Shown: piece after piece, positions 55,480-64,000 of the stretch
Position numbering within the stretch: the stretch's first letter is position 1
How the letters are laid out: each line of letters opens with the position of its first letter
NCBI RefSeq assembly: GCF_001676655.1
Contig: NZ_LZDB01000002.1
Coordinates: 558,001 to 622,000, forward strand
Reading direction: 5' to 3'
Source of the DNA: Perlucidibaca aquatica
Lineage (GTDB): Bacteria; Pseudomonadota; Gammaproteobacteria; Pseudomonadales; Moraxellaceae
Length of the DNA: 64,000 nucleotides
Notes under the pieces: model-generated
What the model was told of the DNA's origin: nothing
The model's input: the letters and a program-made list of their open reading frames with translations, nothing else
The model's database searches: none
Position numbers and translations under genes: made by a program

Positions 55480-56427
55480 TCAGGTTAAGCGTGGGGCCAT
55501 CAGGGCTTCCAGTTTGACCAAGTCTGCAGCAAATAAGCGTATCCCTTCTGACAGCTTTTCTGTGGCCATGGCGTCTTGATTTAACTGCCAGCGGAACGCA
55601 GCTTCGTTGAGTGCGGGGCGACGTGGCTGCTCGGCCAGCGCACTGGCATTGAGCTGTGGGCTGAGGGCCTCGGTTTCCAGCGCCAGGGCATCGAGCAGGG
55701 CGGGGCCAATGGTGAGCTTGTCGCAGCCAGCCAGCGCACGAATCTCGCCCGTGTTGCGAAAGCTTGCACCCATGACTACAGTCTTATGCCCACAGGCTTT
55801 GTAATAGCTAAAAATCTCGCGTACCGAAACCACGCCAGGGTCTGTTTCCGCGCTGTAGTTTTCGCCGGTCTTGGCCTTGTACCAATCCAAAATGCGCCCC
55901 ACAAACGGCGAAATCAGAGTAGCTTCGGCTTCGGCAGCCGCTTGCGCTTGGGCAAAGTTAAAAAGCAGGGTGAGGTTGGTGTGAATGCCTTCTTGCTCGA
56001 GCTGCCGAGCGGCTTGAATGCCTTCCCAGGTACTGGCAATTTTGACCAGCACACGCTCACGCGGCACGCCGGCTTCACGGTAGCGTTGAATCAAGCGACG
56101 CGCTTGCGCCAAGCTGGCTGGCACATCGAAAGACAAACGAGCATCCACTTCGGTCGAGATCAGGCCGGGAATGTGTTTCAGAATCTCCACACCAAAGCCG
56201 ACCGACACCGCCTCAATAGCGGCAGTCATACGCTGACTGGGCGCGAGCTTGCTGGCACTGGCGATGCCTTGCGTCAGGATGTCGGCATAGGCCGGGTCGC
56301 TTGCGGCCTTGAGAATCAGCGACGGGTTGGTGGTGGCATCGACCGGCTTCAGGCGGCGAATGCTGTCGATGTCACCGGTATCGGCAACCACGATGGTGCA
56401 GGCGTGTAATTGTTGTAGCGGATTCAT
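55480..56427 (-). CDS. tal: Transaldolase
   Basis: Tal moves a dihydroxyacetone unit between sugar phosphates in the pentose phosphate pathway. From the ATG at 56427 it is 315 residues, the usual size; the longer frame to 56472 would overlap dusA. Marks: [13 protein letters not shown] near the start, the Schiff-base Lys129 in [25 protein letters not shown], and [10 protein letters not shown]. Convergent with the STAS gene. Confidence 0.96.
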   Translation of the reverse strand: MNPLQQLHACTIVVADTGDIDSIRRLKPVDATTNPSLILKAASDPAYADILTQGIASASKLAPSQRMTAAIEAVSVGFGVEILKHIPGLISTEVDARLSFDVPASLAQARRLIQRYREAGVPRERVLVKIASTWEGIQAARQLEQEGIHTNLTLLFNFAQAQAAAEAEATLISPFVGRILDWYKAKTGENYSAETDPGVVSVREIFSYYKACGHKTVVMGASFRNTGEIRALAGCDKLTIGPALLDALALETEALSPQLNASALAEQPRRPALNEAAFRWQLNQDAMATEKLSEGIRLFAADLVKLEALMAPRLT

Positions 56428-56440
56428 GCACGGACTCGCG

Positions 56441-57409
56441 TTAAATGATTTGCTCAGTTTGCGCCGCTGCATCCCGCAAGACCTCTAAACCAGCACCGGG
56501 AAGATGCGCACGGGTGCTCAGGACTTGGCGAAAGCGTCGGCCCCCGGGCATGCCCAAGAACAGACCTAGAATATGCCGTGTGATTTGATTCAAAGGAACA
56601 CCACTGGCCAGTTCTTTTTCCACAAAGGGTAAATAAGCCTGAAGAATATCGGCCCGCGAAGGTAAATCCGTGGCACCCCAGAGTGTTTGTGCTTGCGTGA
56701 GCAAGTAAGGGTTGTGATAGGCCTCACGGCCAATCATGACGCCATCGGTGTGCTGCCAATGCCCCACAATTTCATCCACCGTTTTAATGCCGCCGTTAAT
56801 TTCAATGCAGAGGTCCGGCCGGTCCTGCTTTAGGCGATACACATCGGTATAGCGCAGCGGCGGAACTTCGCGATTTTCCTTGGGGCTAAGGCCCGCCAGA
56901 ATAGCGATGCGTGCATGCACAATGAAATGCTTACAGCCTTGCGCGGCCACGGTATCGACGAAATTAAGCATATCGTCGTAGTGCTCTAAACCATCAATAC
57001 CAATGCGATGCTTTACGGTGACCGGCACGCTCACAGCGGCTTGCATGGCGGCAACCACCTCAGCGACATGGGCTGGCTCGGCCATCAAACAGGCGCCAAT
57101 ACGCCCCTGTTGAACGCGATCCGAGGGGCAGCCCACATTGAGGTTAATTTCATCGTAGCCCCAGTCCTCGCCGAGCTTGGCGCAATGCACTAAGTCCTTC
57201 AGATCACTGCCGCCGAGCTGTAAGGCAATGGGGTGCTCTTCGGCTTCAAAGCGCAGGTGGCGAGGCACATCGCCGTAGATCAGTGCTTGCGTGGTGACCA
57301 TCTCGGTATAGAGACGAACCTGCGGATTGCACAGGCGCAGGAAGTTGCGCGCAGCACGCGTGGTCCAGTCCATCATAGGTGCTACAGAGAGATTTTTAGG
57401 GGTCAACAT
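56441..57409 (-). CDS. dusA: tRNA-dihydrouridine(20/20a) synthase
   Basis: This FMN enzyme reduces uridine in the D-loop of tRNA. The 322 residues begin [20 protein letters not shown] and carry the catalytic Cys94 in [14 protein letters not shown], then [16 protein letters not shown] and INGGIKT with the phosphate-binding [12 protein letters not shown]. The DWTTRA start is typical of DusA rather than DusB/C. tal follows 13 bases downstream on the same strand. Confidence 0.95.
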   Translation of the reverse strand: MLTPKNLSVAPMMDWTTRAARNFLRLCNPQVRLYTEMVTTQALIYGDVPRHLRFEAEEHPIALQLGGSDLKDLVHCAKLGEDWGYDEINLNVGCPSDRVQQGRIGACLMAEPAHVAEVVAAMQAAVSVPVTVKHRIGIDGLEHYDDMLNFVDTVAAQGCKHFIVHARIAILAGLSPKENREVPPLRYTDVYRLKQDRPDLCIEINGGIKTVDEIVGHWQHTDGVMIGREAYHNPYLLTQAQTLWGATDLPSRADILQAYLPFVEKELASGVPLNQITRHILGLFLGMPGGRRFRQVLSTRAHLPGAGLEVLRDAAAQTEQII

Positions 57410-57552
57410 GCTGGGAAGTATAGAAATTGGGTTGGTCCAAACTCGGCGCTGAGTGACTAGCGCAGGTCAAATATTTCAATCGATGTAAGCTTGAGCATAG
57501 TATGTCATGGGATAAAGATTACACCTACCCAGTTACTCATTTAGGCTGTTTG

Positions 57553-58332
57553 ATGTTTAGTGATTCTCTCATCCGCCTAGCGCCCTTTCTCCTCACTTTG
57601 TTGGTGATGGCGAGCCTTGAGCAGATTTACCCTTGGCGTAGGGCTACGCAAAATCTCGCGCGGCGTTGGCGTAATCACCTCGCGCTGCAAGCCATAGCCA
57701 TTGTTCTGCTCAGGGTTTTCTTGCCTGTTTCCCTCGTCACCGTGGCGTTGTGGTCAGCGCAGCAAGGTATTGGTCTGTTTGCGGTGTGGTCGCTGCCGCC
57801 ATTCCTAACCAGTATTATTTCTATTCTCGTGCTGGATTTATGCATCTACGCCCAACACCGGCTATCGCACGCTTGGCCCTTGCTCTGGCGTTTGCACCGC
57901 TTACATCACAGCGATCGTGTGCTGGATGTCACTACCGCCCTGCGTTTCCATCCACTGGAAATGTTCTTCTCTATGATTTGGAAGATGCTGGTGGTGCTGG
58001 CATTAGGTGCTCCGGCGGAAGCCGTGCTGCTTTTTGAGGTTTTATTGAGCAGTTCAGCCTTGTTTAATCACGCCAATATTCGTCTTCATCCACGGCTCGA
58101 TGCGGGGTTGCGCCGCGTATTGGTCACGCCCGACATGCATCGCGTACATCACTCGCGCCGTCCGGAAGAAACCGATACTAATTTTGGCTTTTTAGTGCCG
58201 TGGTGGGATCGGCTGTTTTCGTCCTATCGCGCCGTCTCCGCGCAAGGGAATGCGCTTGAGATTGGCTTAACCACTTTACACGAGGACCGCGACAACAGCT
58301 TTACCGGCATGTTGTCGCAGCCGTGGCGCTAA
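57553..58332 (+). CDS. Sterol desaturase / fatty acid hydroxylase family protein
   Basis: A membrane di-iron protein of 259 residues from the ATG at 57553; an ATG at 57502 would add 17 residues, and neither start has a clear ribosome site. Four hydrophobic segments lie in the first 180 residues. The His clusters are AQHRLSHAW, LHRLHHSDRV and MHRVHHSRRPEETDTNFG, the family iron-binding set. Bacterial members hydroxylate or desaturate lipids of unknown type. It is convergent with desB. Confidence 0.87.
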   Translation: MFSDSLIRLAPFLLTLLVMASLEQIYPWRRATQNLARRWRNHLALQAIAIVLLRVFLPVSLVTVALWSAQQGIGLFAVWSLPPFLTSIISILVLDLCIYAQHRLSHAWPLLWRLHRLHHSDRVLDVTTALRFHPLEMFFSMIWKMLVVLALGAPAEAVLLFEVLLSSSALFNHANIRLHPRLDAGLRRVLVTPDMHRVHHSRRPEETDTNFGFLVPWWDRLFSSYRAVSAQGNALEIGLTTLHEDRDNSFTGMLSQPWR

Positions 58333-59451
58333 TTAACTTGCAGTGCTTTCTGCACGAAATTCATTGAGTTGAGCGCTGGGTGTTTTCGATGGAAATGCAT
58401 AGCGAAGGATACGCCAAGTCACCTGACCGGCCTGCTTCATAAACGAGCCGGTATTGTAATGAAGGCCATGACGATTACAGATGGCGCGGACCTCTTTGGC
58501 CATCTCGGCATAACGCCAAGCCGGTACATCCGGGAATAAATGGTGCTCGATTTGGTGGCTGAGGTTGCCCGACAGCAGGTTGAGCAATTTACCGCCTTCC
58601 AGATTCGACGAGCCCTTGATCTGGCGCATATACCAGTGGCCACGGCTTTCATCCTTGAGCACGCTCTTTGGGAAAATCTCGGCATCACGGGTGAAGTGAC
58701 CACAGAAAATGATCGAATAGGTCCAGACATTGCGGATGCCGTTGGCGACGAAGTTACCGGCCAGCACTGGCAGAAAAAACGGGCCGGCGAGGAGCGGGAA
58801 GAACACATAGTCCTTGAACATCTGCTGGCGCATCTTGCGCTTCACCGGTGCGAACTCTTCGGCAAACTTTTCCTTGGACTTCTTGCCGCTGAATAGCTGG
58901 CCCAGGCGCAGTTCCTGAATGGCGATGCCCCACTGAAATAACAGCGCAAAAATCACGGCATAAAAGGGCTGGAACAGGTAGTGCGGCTTCCAGCGCTGCT
59001 CCGGGAACAGGCGCAGCACGCCATAGCCCACATCGTCATCCATGCCCTTAATGTTGGTGTAGGTGTGATGCATGAAATTGTGTGAAGTGCGCCAGTTGTC
59101 GCTGGTGCCGACCAGATCCCATTCGTAGGTCTGGCCGTTCAGGCTGGGGTCGCCCATCCAGTCGTACTGGCCGTGCATGACATTGTGCGCAACCTCCATG
59201 TTTTCCACGATTTTAGATAGCGCCAGTAGTAGCGTGCCTAGGACCCAAGCTGGGGGAAAGAAGCTGAGCATGAGCAGGGCGCGGCCGGCAAAAGCGCTAT
59301 AGCGCACCAGTGCGACGACACGTCGTATATAGCGTGCATCTTTTTTGCCGACATCGGCCATTGCACGTGCGCGCACGGCATCCAGCTCTTTGGCGAGTTG
59401 ATCTAACTCTAGGGCAGACAATGTGCGTTTATTCAGGTTTTTCATGAGCAT
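58333..59451 (-). CDS. desB: Acyl-CoA delta-9 desaturase, DesB-like
   Basis: An inner-membrane di-iron desaturase of 372 residues that introduces double bonds aerobically into acyl chains. The His boxes are HNVMHGQYD (His89-His93), SHNFMHHT (His124, His128-129) and LSHQIEHHLFP. It lies 12 bases after desC, its electron donor, on the minus strand, and the regulator desT is divergent from the pair. This is the desCB/desT arrangement known from Pseudomonas aeruginosa. MLMK start; the ATG two codons later is also possible. Confidence 0.92.
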   Translation of the reverse strand: MLMKNLNKRTLSALELDQLAKELDAVRARAMADVGKKDARYIRRVVALVRYSAFAGRALLMLSFFPPAWVLGTLLLALSKIVENMEVAHNVMHGQYDWMGDPSLNGQTYEWDLVGTSDNWRTSHNFMHHTYTNIKGMDDDVGYGVLRLFPEQRWKPHYLFQPFYAVIFALLFQWGIAIQELRLGQLFSGKKSKEKFAEEFAPVKRKMRQQMFKDYVFFPLLAGPFFLPVLAGNFVANGIRNVWTYSIIFCGHFTRDAEIFPKSVLKDESRGHWYMRQIKGSSNLEGGKLLNLLSGNLSHQIEHHLFPDVPAWRYAEMAKEVRAICNRHGLHYNTGSFMKQAGQVTWRILRYAFPSKTPSAQLNEFRAESTAS

Positions 59452-59463
59452 GTTCCGATGGCT

Positions 59464-60528
59464 TTAGAGGTCTAACGTCAAGTCTGAGCAGGCTGTACTG
59501 ATGCATAAGCGCAATCCGGAGACCGCTTCGTGCTGCTCTTCTTGGGTCAAAATGTTGCGTGTGGTGCCGCTGCTCTTGGGGCAGGCGCAGGTATTGCAAA
59601 TGCCTCGGCGACAGCCGTGGGCAGGTTGAATGCCGGCATTTTCCAGCGCACTTAACAAGGGTTCACCCGAAGGCACTGAAATCGTTTTACGGCTTTTCAG
59701 CAGATGGATTTGTACGTGCTCGCCTGGGCTTGTCGCCAGCTCAGGTAAGCTAAAGGCTTCCCCCAGAAAGGGCCGACTGAATTGTTTGGCCAATCCAGCG
59801 GCAGTGCTAACAAAGCCCTCCGGACCACAGGCATACCAATGTGTGTTGGCTAGATCTGGCACCAGTGCCTGTATTTGTGCGAGATGAATTCGACCAGAGG
59901 CGTTACCTTCTTTGGGTCGTGTCATCAGAAGATGCAGGCGAAATGCCGGGTTTGCTTGTTCAAGTTGGGTAAGTGCTTCAGCGAAGCAAGTAGAGGCGTC
60001 ATCACGTACCCAGTACAGCAATGTGATGTGTTGGCCCGTCTTCGCATGCGCCTGAATCAAACTTATGAAGGGCGTGATGCCACTTCCCGCGGCAAGAAAA
60101 ATAGCGTGGCTCGGGTTTTCCTTTAGCGTCATTTCGCCAAAAGGAGCATTCAATTGCACGATATCGCCCTGCTGACTCTGATTACAGAGCCAGGTGCTGA
60201 CCTTGCCACCTTCTATGCGTTTGACGGTAATAGCGATGTGATTGTTTGCGAGATAACGTGGGCTGTAACTGCGACTGTGCTGGCGGCCATCGATTTCGAC
60301 ACTGACGTTGACGTGTTGCCCTGCAATAAAGGCGCTGACGTGACGATTCGGCTTCAAAACGAGGGTTACGGCATCCTCTGACTCTGGGTGTTTTGAAACA
60401 ATCTGCGCGAGTGGCTTTTTACAAGACCACAGTGGATGCACTTTACTCGACCAAAAATCGAAAGCATCGGCACTAAATAATGCATCTAATAGGAAGGAGG
60501 TCGCTTGGTTGGGAGGCACAGATGACAT
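59464..60528 (-). CDS. desC: Ferredoxin-NADP reductase-type electron donor, DesC-like
   Basis: A 354-residue flavo-iron-sulfur reductase. The FAD part has RSYSPRY; the NAD(P) part has FLAAGSGITPFISLIQ and YACGPEGFV. The C-terminal 2Fe-2S domain has CRRGICNTC (CX4CX2C) and a last Cys in LRLCIST. It passes electrons from NAD(P)H to the DesB desaturase. I prefer the ATG at 60528; other in-frame starts up to 60606 would run over the promoter and palindromes at 60553-60581. Confidence 0.9.
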   Translation of the reverse strand: MSSVPPNQATSFLLDALFSADAFDFWSSKVHPLWSCKKPLAQIVSKHPESEDAVTLVLKPNRHVSAFIAGQHVNVSVEIDGRQHSRSYSPRYLANNHIAITVKRIEGGKVSTWLCNQSQQGDIVQLNAPFGEMTLKENPSHAIFLAAGSGITPFISLIQAHAKTGQHITLLYWVRDDASTCFAEALTQLEQANPAFRLHLLMTRPKEGNASGRIHLAQIQALVPDLANTHWYACGPEGFVSTAAGLAKQFSRPFLGEAFSLPELATSPGEHVQIHLLKSRKTISVPSGEPLLSALENAGIQPAHGCRRGICNTCACPKSSGTTRNILTQEEQHEAVSGLRLCISTACSDLTLDL

Positions 60529-60552
60529 CCGAGGGTAAGAAGTAATGCATTT

Positions 60553-60581
60553 ATTATACACTTGTATAGACATATGTCTAT
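60553..60581 (-). promoter_or_regulatory. desC promoter overlapped by two palindromes (DesT operator candidate)
   Basis: Read on the minus strand, TAGACA (60580-60575), 16 bases, then a perfect TATAAT (60558-60553) form the promoter. Two perfect palindromes cover it: TATACACTTGTATA (60555-60568) and ATAGACATATGTCTAT (60566-60581). A TetR dimer bound to either would block polymerase. This matches DesT control of desCB, though the sequence is not the site I recall for Pseudomonas. Confidence 0.7.
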
Positions 60582-60640
60582 TGGTGCTGCATCGTTGTTT
60601 CTGCATGAATGTCTGGGCTCATTAGCTCTATACTTTGTTC

Positions 60641-61333
60641 ATGCCTGCCAACCAGAGTATGAGCAGAATGAATGACACTACCGCGTTGCCAGCACCTGCA
60701 GCTGAGCGTCTAGCCCGGGGACCACAGGGGCGTCGGGCCGTCATATCGCGCGAAGAGCTAATTGCCGCCGCCATGTCCCTGCTGGGACCAACCCGCAGTG
60801 TGTCTACACTGAGTTTGCGTGAGGTGGCGCGTGCGGCTGGCATCGCCCCGAACAGCTTTTATCGCCATTTCAAAGATATTGACGAGCTTGCCATCGCTCT
60901 CATCGAGCTGGCCGGTAGCAGTCTGCGCCGTATTTTTAGTGAAGCGAGGCAGCGTGTCAGTCGTGAGCGCAGTGTCGTTCGCACCTCTTTAGAGGTGTTT
61001 ATGGAGCAGCTCAATTCGGAGGCGGGTTATCTCGATTTATTGTTGCGCGAGGGCAAGGTGGGTTCGGATGCCTTTAAGCAGGCCGTGGAAAAGCAGTTGG
61101 TCTTTTTCGAAGACGAGTTAATGAATGACCTGCTGCGACTGGAGGCATTGAATGGTCATAAGTTGCATCGTGCTGATGTAGTGGCGCGTGCCATCACCCG
61201 GTTGGTATTCGTTATGGGTGCCAGCGCTGCGAGCCAGAGCGCACAAGCACAGGTTGACACCCTAGAGCAGACCGCACTCATGTTAAAAATGATTTTGATG
61301 GGAGCTCGCACATTGGCCGTCACGGAGTCTTAA
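60641..61333 (+). CDS. desT: TetR-family regulator, DesT/FabR-like
   Basis: The DesT/FabR group senses the ratio of unsaturated to saturated acyl-CoA and represses desaturase genes. The HTH is STLSLREVARAAGIAPNSFYRHFKDIDEL (split over about residues 50-80 from the first ATG), preceded by the characteristic RRAVISREELIAAAMSLLGP. From the ATG at 60641 the product is 230 residues; ATGs at 60659 and 60668 are equally possible and a -10 like TATACT (60629-60634) so close makes the later ones attractive. Divergence from desC-desB supports the assignment. Confidence 0.88.
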   Translation: MPANQSMSRMNDTTALPAPAAERLARGPQGRRAVISREELIAAAMSLLGPTRSVSTLSLREVARAAGIAPNSFYRHFKDIDELAIALIELAGSSLRRIFSEARQRVSRERSVVRTSLEVFMEQLNSEAGYLDLLLREGKVGSDAFKQAVEKQLVFFEDELMNDLLRLEALNGHKLHRADVVARAITRLVFVMGASAASQSAQAQVDTLEQTALMLKMILMGARTLAVTES

Positions 61334-61382
61334 CGGGGTATTGTCTTTGCCCTATGCCACAACACCCACGTGCTCTCTGTTT

Positions 61383-61404
61383 AATGCGAAGGATGGCTCG
61401 CATT
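61383..61404. other. Inverted repeat before the acyl-CoA dehydrogenase gene
   Basis: AATGCGA (61383-61389) and TCGCATT (61398-61404) are perfect 7-base arms around 8 bases, about 58 bases before the gene start. CTCGC/GCGAG just downstream (61397-61414) could form an alternative hairpin ending in TTT, acting as a weak terminator of desT. Confidence 0.35.
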
Positions 61405-61461
61405 CTGAAGCGAGTTTCGGCATGATCCGGCCAGTCTAAAAATTTGAACAAGAGAGTTGCG

Positions 61462-62622
61462 ATGAACTTTGCCTTATCCAGTGACTTACTCGCCTTACAG
61501 ACCAAGGTTCGTCATTTCATTGCTGAGCAAATCATTCCTTACGAGCAGGACTCTCGCCAAACCGCACACGGCCCAAGCGTCGAGCTGCGCAACGAGCTGA
61601 TTGCTAAGGCTCGTGCTGTTGGCTTACTCACGCCGCATGCCTCGGTTGAGCTAGGTGGCCTGGGGCTATCTCATCTAGCTAAAGCCGTGGTTTTTGAGGA
61701 GGCGGGGTATTCGCCACTGGGCCCGATTGCACTGAATATTCATGCGCCAGATGAGGGCAACATTCACCTCATGGAGATCGTGGCTAACGAGGAGCAGAAG
61801 CAACGCTGGCTTCAACCCTTGGTGGATGGCCGCATTCGCTCTTGTTTTGCCATGACCGAGCCCGATGATGGCGCAGGCTCTGACCCCAGCATGCTCGCTA
61901 CAACGGCCACGCCGGATGGTGATGGCTATCGCATCAATGGCCGCAAGTGGTTTATCACCGGCGCGGAGGGTGCCAGCTTTGCCATCATCATGGCAAAAAT
62001 GCCCGATGGATCAGCCACCATGTTCCTGTCCGATACCAACAAGCCCGGCTTTCATCTCGAACGCATGATGGACTCATTGGACTCTTGCTTCAGCGGCGGC
62101 CACGGTGTGATTGCCCTCAAGGATCTCTATGTGCCGGCTGAGGATGTTCTGGGAGAGATTGGCAAGGGCTTTCGCTATGCCCAGGTGCGTTTGGCGCCCG
62201 CGCGTTTGACACATTGCATGCGCTGGCTGGGTGCTGCTCGACGAGCCCACGAAGTGGCCACGCGCTATGCCCAGCAGCGGGAGTCTTTTGGCCGAAAGCT
62301 CCTTGAGCATCAGGGCGTTGGTTTTCCGTTGGCCGACAATGAAATGGACTTGCACACAACGCGTCTAACCATTCAGCACTGTGCTTGGGTTTTGGATCAG
62401 GGCGAGCAGGGCAATGTGGAATCGAGTATGGCCAAGGTCATCAGTTCGGAAGCGATTTGGCGAGTCATTGACCGCAGTGTGCAAGTGTTGGGTGGCCGGG
62501 GCGTGACGGGAGAAAGCATCGTGGAGCGTATTTTCCGTGATGCGCGTTCGTTCCGGATTTACGATGGCCCCAATGAAGTTCACCGCATGAGCTTGGCCAG
62601 GAAAATTTTTAAACGTATTTAA
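61462..62622 (+). CDS. Acyl-CoA dehydrogenase, ACAD10/11-like
   Basis: A 386-residue FAD enzyme; from the ATG at 61462 (AGAGAG before). Motifs: CFAMTEPDDGAGSDPS (the FAD/substrate loop), RINGRKWFITGAEGA, ERESFGRKLLEHQGVGFPLADNEM-like helix (here QQRESFGRKLLEHQG), GGRGVTGESIVERIFRDAR, and the C-terminal IYDGPNEVHRMSLA. At the usual Glu site it has DGP, with no Glu at the medium-chain position, as in the ACAD10/11-type branch. The substrate is not known. mtnK follows after 14 bases, so they are probably co-transcribed. Confidence 0.9.
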   Translation: MNFALSSDLLALQTKVRHFIAEQIIPYEQDSRQTAHGPSVELRNELIAKARAVGLLTPHASVELGGLGLSHLAKAVVFEEAGYSPLGPIALNIHAPDEGNIHLMEIVANEEQKQRWLQPLVDGRIRSCFAMTEPDDGAGSDPSMLATTATPDGDGYRINGRKWFITGAEGASFAIIMAKMPDGSATMFLSDTNKPGFHLERMMDSLDSCFSGGHGVIALKDLYVPAEDVLGEIGKGFRYAQVRLAPARLTHCMRWLGAARRAHEVATRYAQQRESFGRKLLEHQGVGFPLADNEMDLHTTRLTIQHCAWVLDQGEQGNVESSMAKVISSEAIWRVIDRSVQVLGGRGVTGESIVERIFRDARSFRIYDGPNEVHRMSLARKIFKRI

Positions 62623-62636
62623 TTCAGGGGCTTGGC

Positions 62637-63848
62637 GTGTCTTCTTTAGAAAATTACTACGCTTTAGATAAAAACACCGTGGTGTCTTGGTTGCAGAAAA
62701 CCGGCTTAGCGAATCAACTGCTGGGATCTAACGAGCACTTGCACAGCCAAGACCTAGCCGATGGCAACGTGAACTTGGTCTTTCGCGTCTCCAACGCCGC
62801 TGGCCGCTCCCTTATCGTGAAGCAGTCGCTGCCGTGGGCCCGGAAATATCCGGACTTTAAATTACCCCTGGATCGCGCCGTTCGTGAGTATGGCATTTTG
62901 CAAAGCTATGTGAGGCATTGCCCGGAGTTCGTGCCCGAGGTCTATCACTTTGATGCCGATATGTATGTCTGCATCATGCAGGACCTACAGCCGCACGTGA
63001 TTCTGCGCACCGGACTGCAATCACAGCAGCATTACCCATTGCTGGCCCAGCATTTGGGTGAGTTCCTCGCCAAGTCGTTGTTTTTCAGCTCCGATTTAGC
63101 CTTGCCCTCGGCAGAAAAAAAAGCACGTGTTCCGCAGTTTATTAATCCCGTGCTGGTCAAAGCCCAGGAGGATGTCTGCTTCACGCAGCCTTTACAGCAG
63201 CACGCGCACAACCATTGCCATGCAGAGTTAGAGCAGATGGCTGCCGCACTTCGCGCAGACCAAGATTTGTATGCTGCAGTTCTGCGCATGAAGCGTGTCT
63301 ACATGACATCGGCTGAAGCCTTGTTGCACGGTGATTTGCATACCGGCTCGATGCTGGTCACCCCCACAGAAACCCGTATTTTCGACCCTGAATTTGGCTT
63401 TTACGGCCCAATGGCCTACGACTTAGGTTGTCTTGTAGCGCACCTCTACATAGGCCATGTTTGTCAGCCTGTATTTGCTCGCCGAGCCGGTGCCACGCCA
63501 GGCTCAGGCATGGATATGCTCGAATTGATTCGTCAAATTTGGCAGGTCTTTAGTCAGCAATTCGCTGAGCTGGCGCGATCGCAGTCGGTGCTGGGTGAGT
63601 GGCAGAGTGAGCGCTATATCCAGCGCTATTTAGATGAATTACTGCAAGACACCCTAGCATTCGCAGGTGTTGAGTTAATCCGTCGCACCATCGGCCTGGC
63701 GCATGCTCCGGAGTGGGAGCTGATGGCCGAAGAGCCGGCATTGATTCCAGCCGCTCAGCAGAGCTTAGGCATGGCAAGACACTGGCTACTCCGAACCCAG
63801 CCTTGGTCTAATATGGATTCGGCCTTGCAGAAAGGATGTGAAGCATGA
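62637..63848 (+). CDS. mtnK: S-methyl-5-thioribose kinase
   Basis: MtnK phosphorylates methylthioribose with ATP in methionine salvage. The 403-residue kinase of the aminoglycoside-phosphotransferase fold has ADGNVNLVFRVSNAAGRSLIVKQS (nucleotide loop and Lys, split), the catalytic loop LLHGDLHTGSMLV, the metal site FDPEFGFYGPMAYDLG, and the late GVELIRRTIGLAH. These long stretches match MtnK of Bacillus rather than general choline or 4-hydroxyacid kinases. Start is a GTG with AGGGG before it. mtnA, its usual partner, is not in view. Confidence 0.88.
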   Translation: MSSLENYYALDKNTVVSWLQKTGLANQLLGSNEHLHSQDLADGNVNLVFRVSNAAGRSLIVKQSLPWARKYPDFKLPLDRAVREYGILQSYVRHCPEFVPEVYHFDADMYVCIMQDLQPHVILRTGLQSQQHYPLLAQHLGEFLAKSLFFSSDLALPSAEKKARVPQFINPVLVKAQEDVCFTQPLQQHAHNHCHAELEQMAAALRADQDLYAAVLRMKRVYMTSAEALLHGDLHTGSMLVTPTETRIFDPEFGFYGPMAYDLGCLVAHLYIGHVCQPVFARRAGATPGSGMDMLELIRQIWQVFSQQFAELARSQSVLGEWQSERYIQRYLDELLQDTLAFAGVELIRRTIGLAHAPEWELMAEEPALIPAAQQSLGMARHWLLRTQPWSNMDSALQKGCEA

Positions 63849-64000
63849 ATTGGCATACCCGTGTGACCGACTTATTCGGCATCCAATATCCGTTTATTTG
63901 CTCGGGCATGACGTATGTATCTAACGCTCAGTTAGCGGCGGCAGTGAGTGAGGCGGGTGGTCTGGGGCTAATCCAGATCGGGCATCTCAAGCCTGAACAA
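63845..64000 (+). CDS. Nitronate monooxygenase-like flavoprotein, 5' part
   Basis: Only the first 52 residues lie in the window: the start MNWHTRVTDLFGIQYPFICS followed by GMTYVSNAQLAAAVSEAGGLGLI. This is the FMN-binding TIM-barrel start of the 2-nitropropane dioxygenase / nitronate monooxygenase family, with the Q/P pattern slightly changed (the usual PIIQ/GPM is here PFICSGM). The ATG overlaps the mtnK stop by 4 bases, so it is translationally coupled to mtnK. FabK-type enoyl reductases share this fold, so the function is open. Confidence 0.75.
   Translation, partial: MNWHTRVTDLFGIQYPFICSGMTYVSNAQLAAAVSEAGGLGLIQIGHLKPEQ

Noticed and set aside
62637..63848. Reading the kinase as a 4-hydroxyacid kinase (LvaA/ACAD11-type) because of the neighbouring dehydrogenase
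   Set aside because: The stretches HGDLHTGSMLV, DPEFGFYGPMAYDLG and GVELIRRTIGLAH match MtnK much more closely; the context question is kept as a finding.

Overview
This window is a chromosomal stretch from a gammaproteobacterium, most probably of the order Pseudomonadales. The evidence is gene order: trpF-trpB-trpA-accD-folC-dedD-cvpA-purF-metZ, dnaX-ybaB-recR, rnd-ycgL, mlaA-(PP2C regulator)-(STAS)-tal-dusA, and a desC-desB pair divergent from a TetR-type regulator are all arrangements familiar from Pseudomonas and its relatives. Base composition is moderately GC-rich. Genes are dense, mostly with 4-base stop/start overlaps, and no gene-free stretch exceeds about 300 bases. I saw no insertion sequence, prophage or CRISPR array. 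The only obviously mobile-type element is a small AT-rich toxin-antitoxin pair at 15.0-15.6 kb.

Layout. 0-0.5 kb: the end of a FimV-like membrane protein. 0.6-10.6 kb: one long plus-strand block for tryptophan, malonyl-CoA (accD), folate, purine (purF) and methionine (metZ) synthesis, ending in a lipid A-type acyltransferase. 10.7-15 kb: tRNA-Val, a VanZ-like protein, and a divergent pair made of a glycine-zipper protein (-) and a 1000-residue lipoprotein that joins a beta-helix domain to a di-haem cytochrome (+). 15-19.5 kb: toxin-antitoxin, gltX, and leuA with a divergent Lrp-type regulator. 19.6-23.8 kb: tRNA-Ala and tRNA-Glu, DUF2789-fumC, a beta-propeller lipoprotein, a GlsB-like protein and an SDR enzyme. 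23.8-32 kb: an MBL-fold lipoprotein, a cation/proton antiporter, an alkyltransferase, a lipase, the SRP RNA, a flavoprotein and a coiled-coil protein. 32-38.9 kb: dnaX-ybaB-recR, DUF3565 and a DJ-1-like protein joined by an unusual chain of overlapping mini-reading frames, an acyl-CoA dehydrogenase, rnd and ycgL. 38.9-46.4 kb: a MoxR/CoxE-type pair, a LemA/TPM operon on the minus strand, a monoacylglycerol-lipase-like hydrolase and an M61 peptidase. 46.4-57.4 kb: fadD, hrpA, a FabH-like synthase, mlaA, the RssB/RssC-like pair, tal and dusA. 57.5-64 kb: a sterol-desaturase-family protein, desB-desC with divergent desT, an acyl-CoA dehydrogenase, mtnK and the start of a nitronate-monooxygenase-like gene.

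Lipid metabolism recurs through the window: accD, an acyltransferase, fadD, a FabH-like synthase, mlaA, the DesB/DesC desaturase system, two acyl-CoA dehydrogenases and several alpha/beta hydrolases. Promoters of stable RNAs and some translation and purine genes share a conspicuous GC-rich discriminator (GCGCGCC or close) just after the -10 box, as expected for growth-rate or stringent control. The least ordinary items are the beta-helix/cytochrome fusion, the 14-base repeated stop-start chain at 35.05 kb, the double palindrome over the desC promoter, and an mtnK placed beside an acyl-CoA dehydrogenase rather than beside mtnA.
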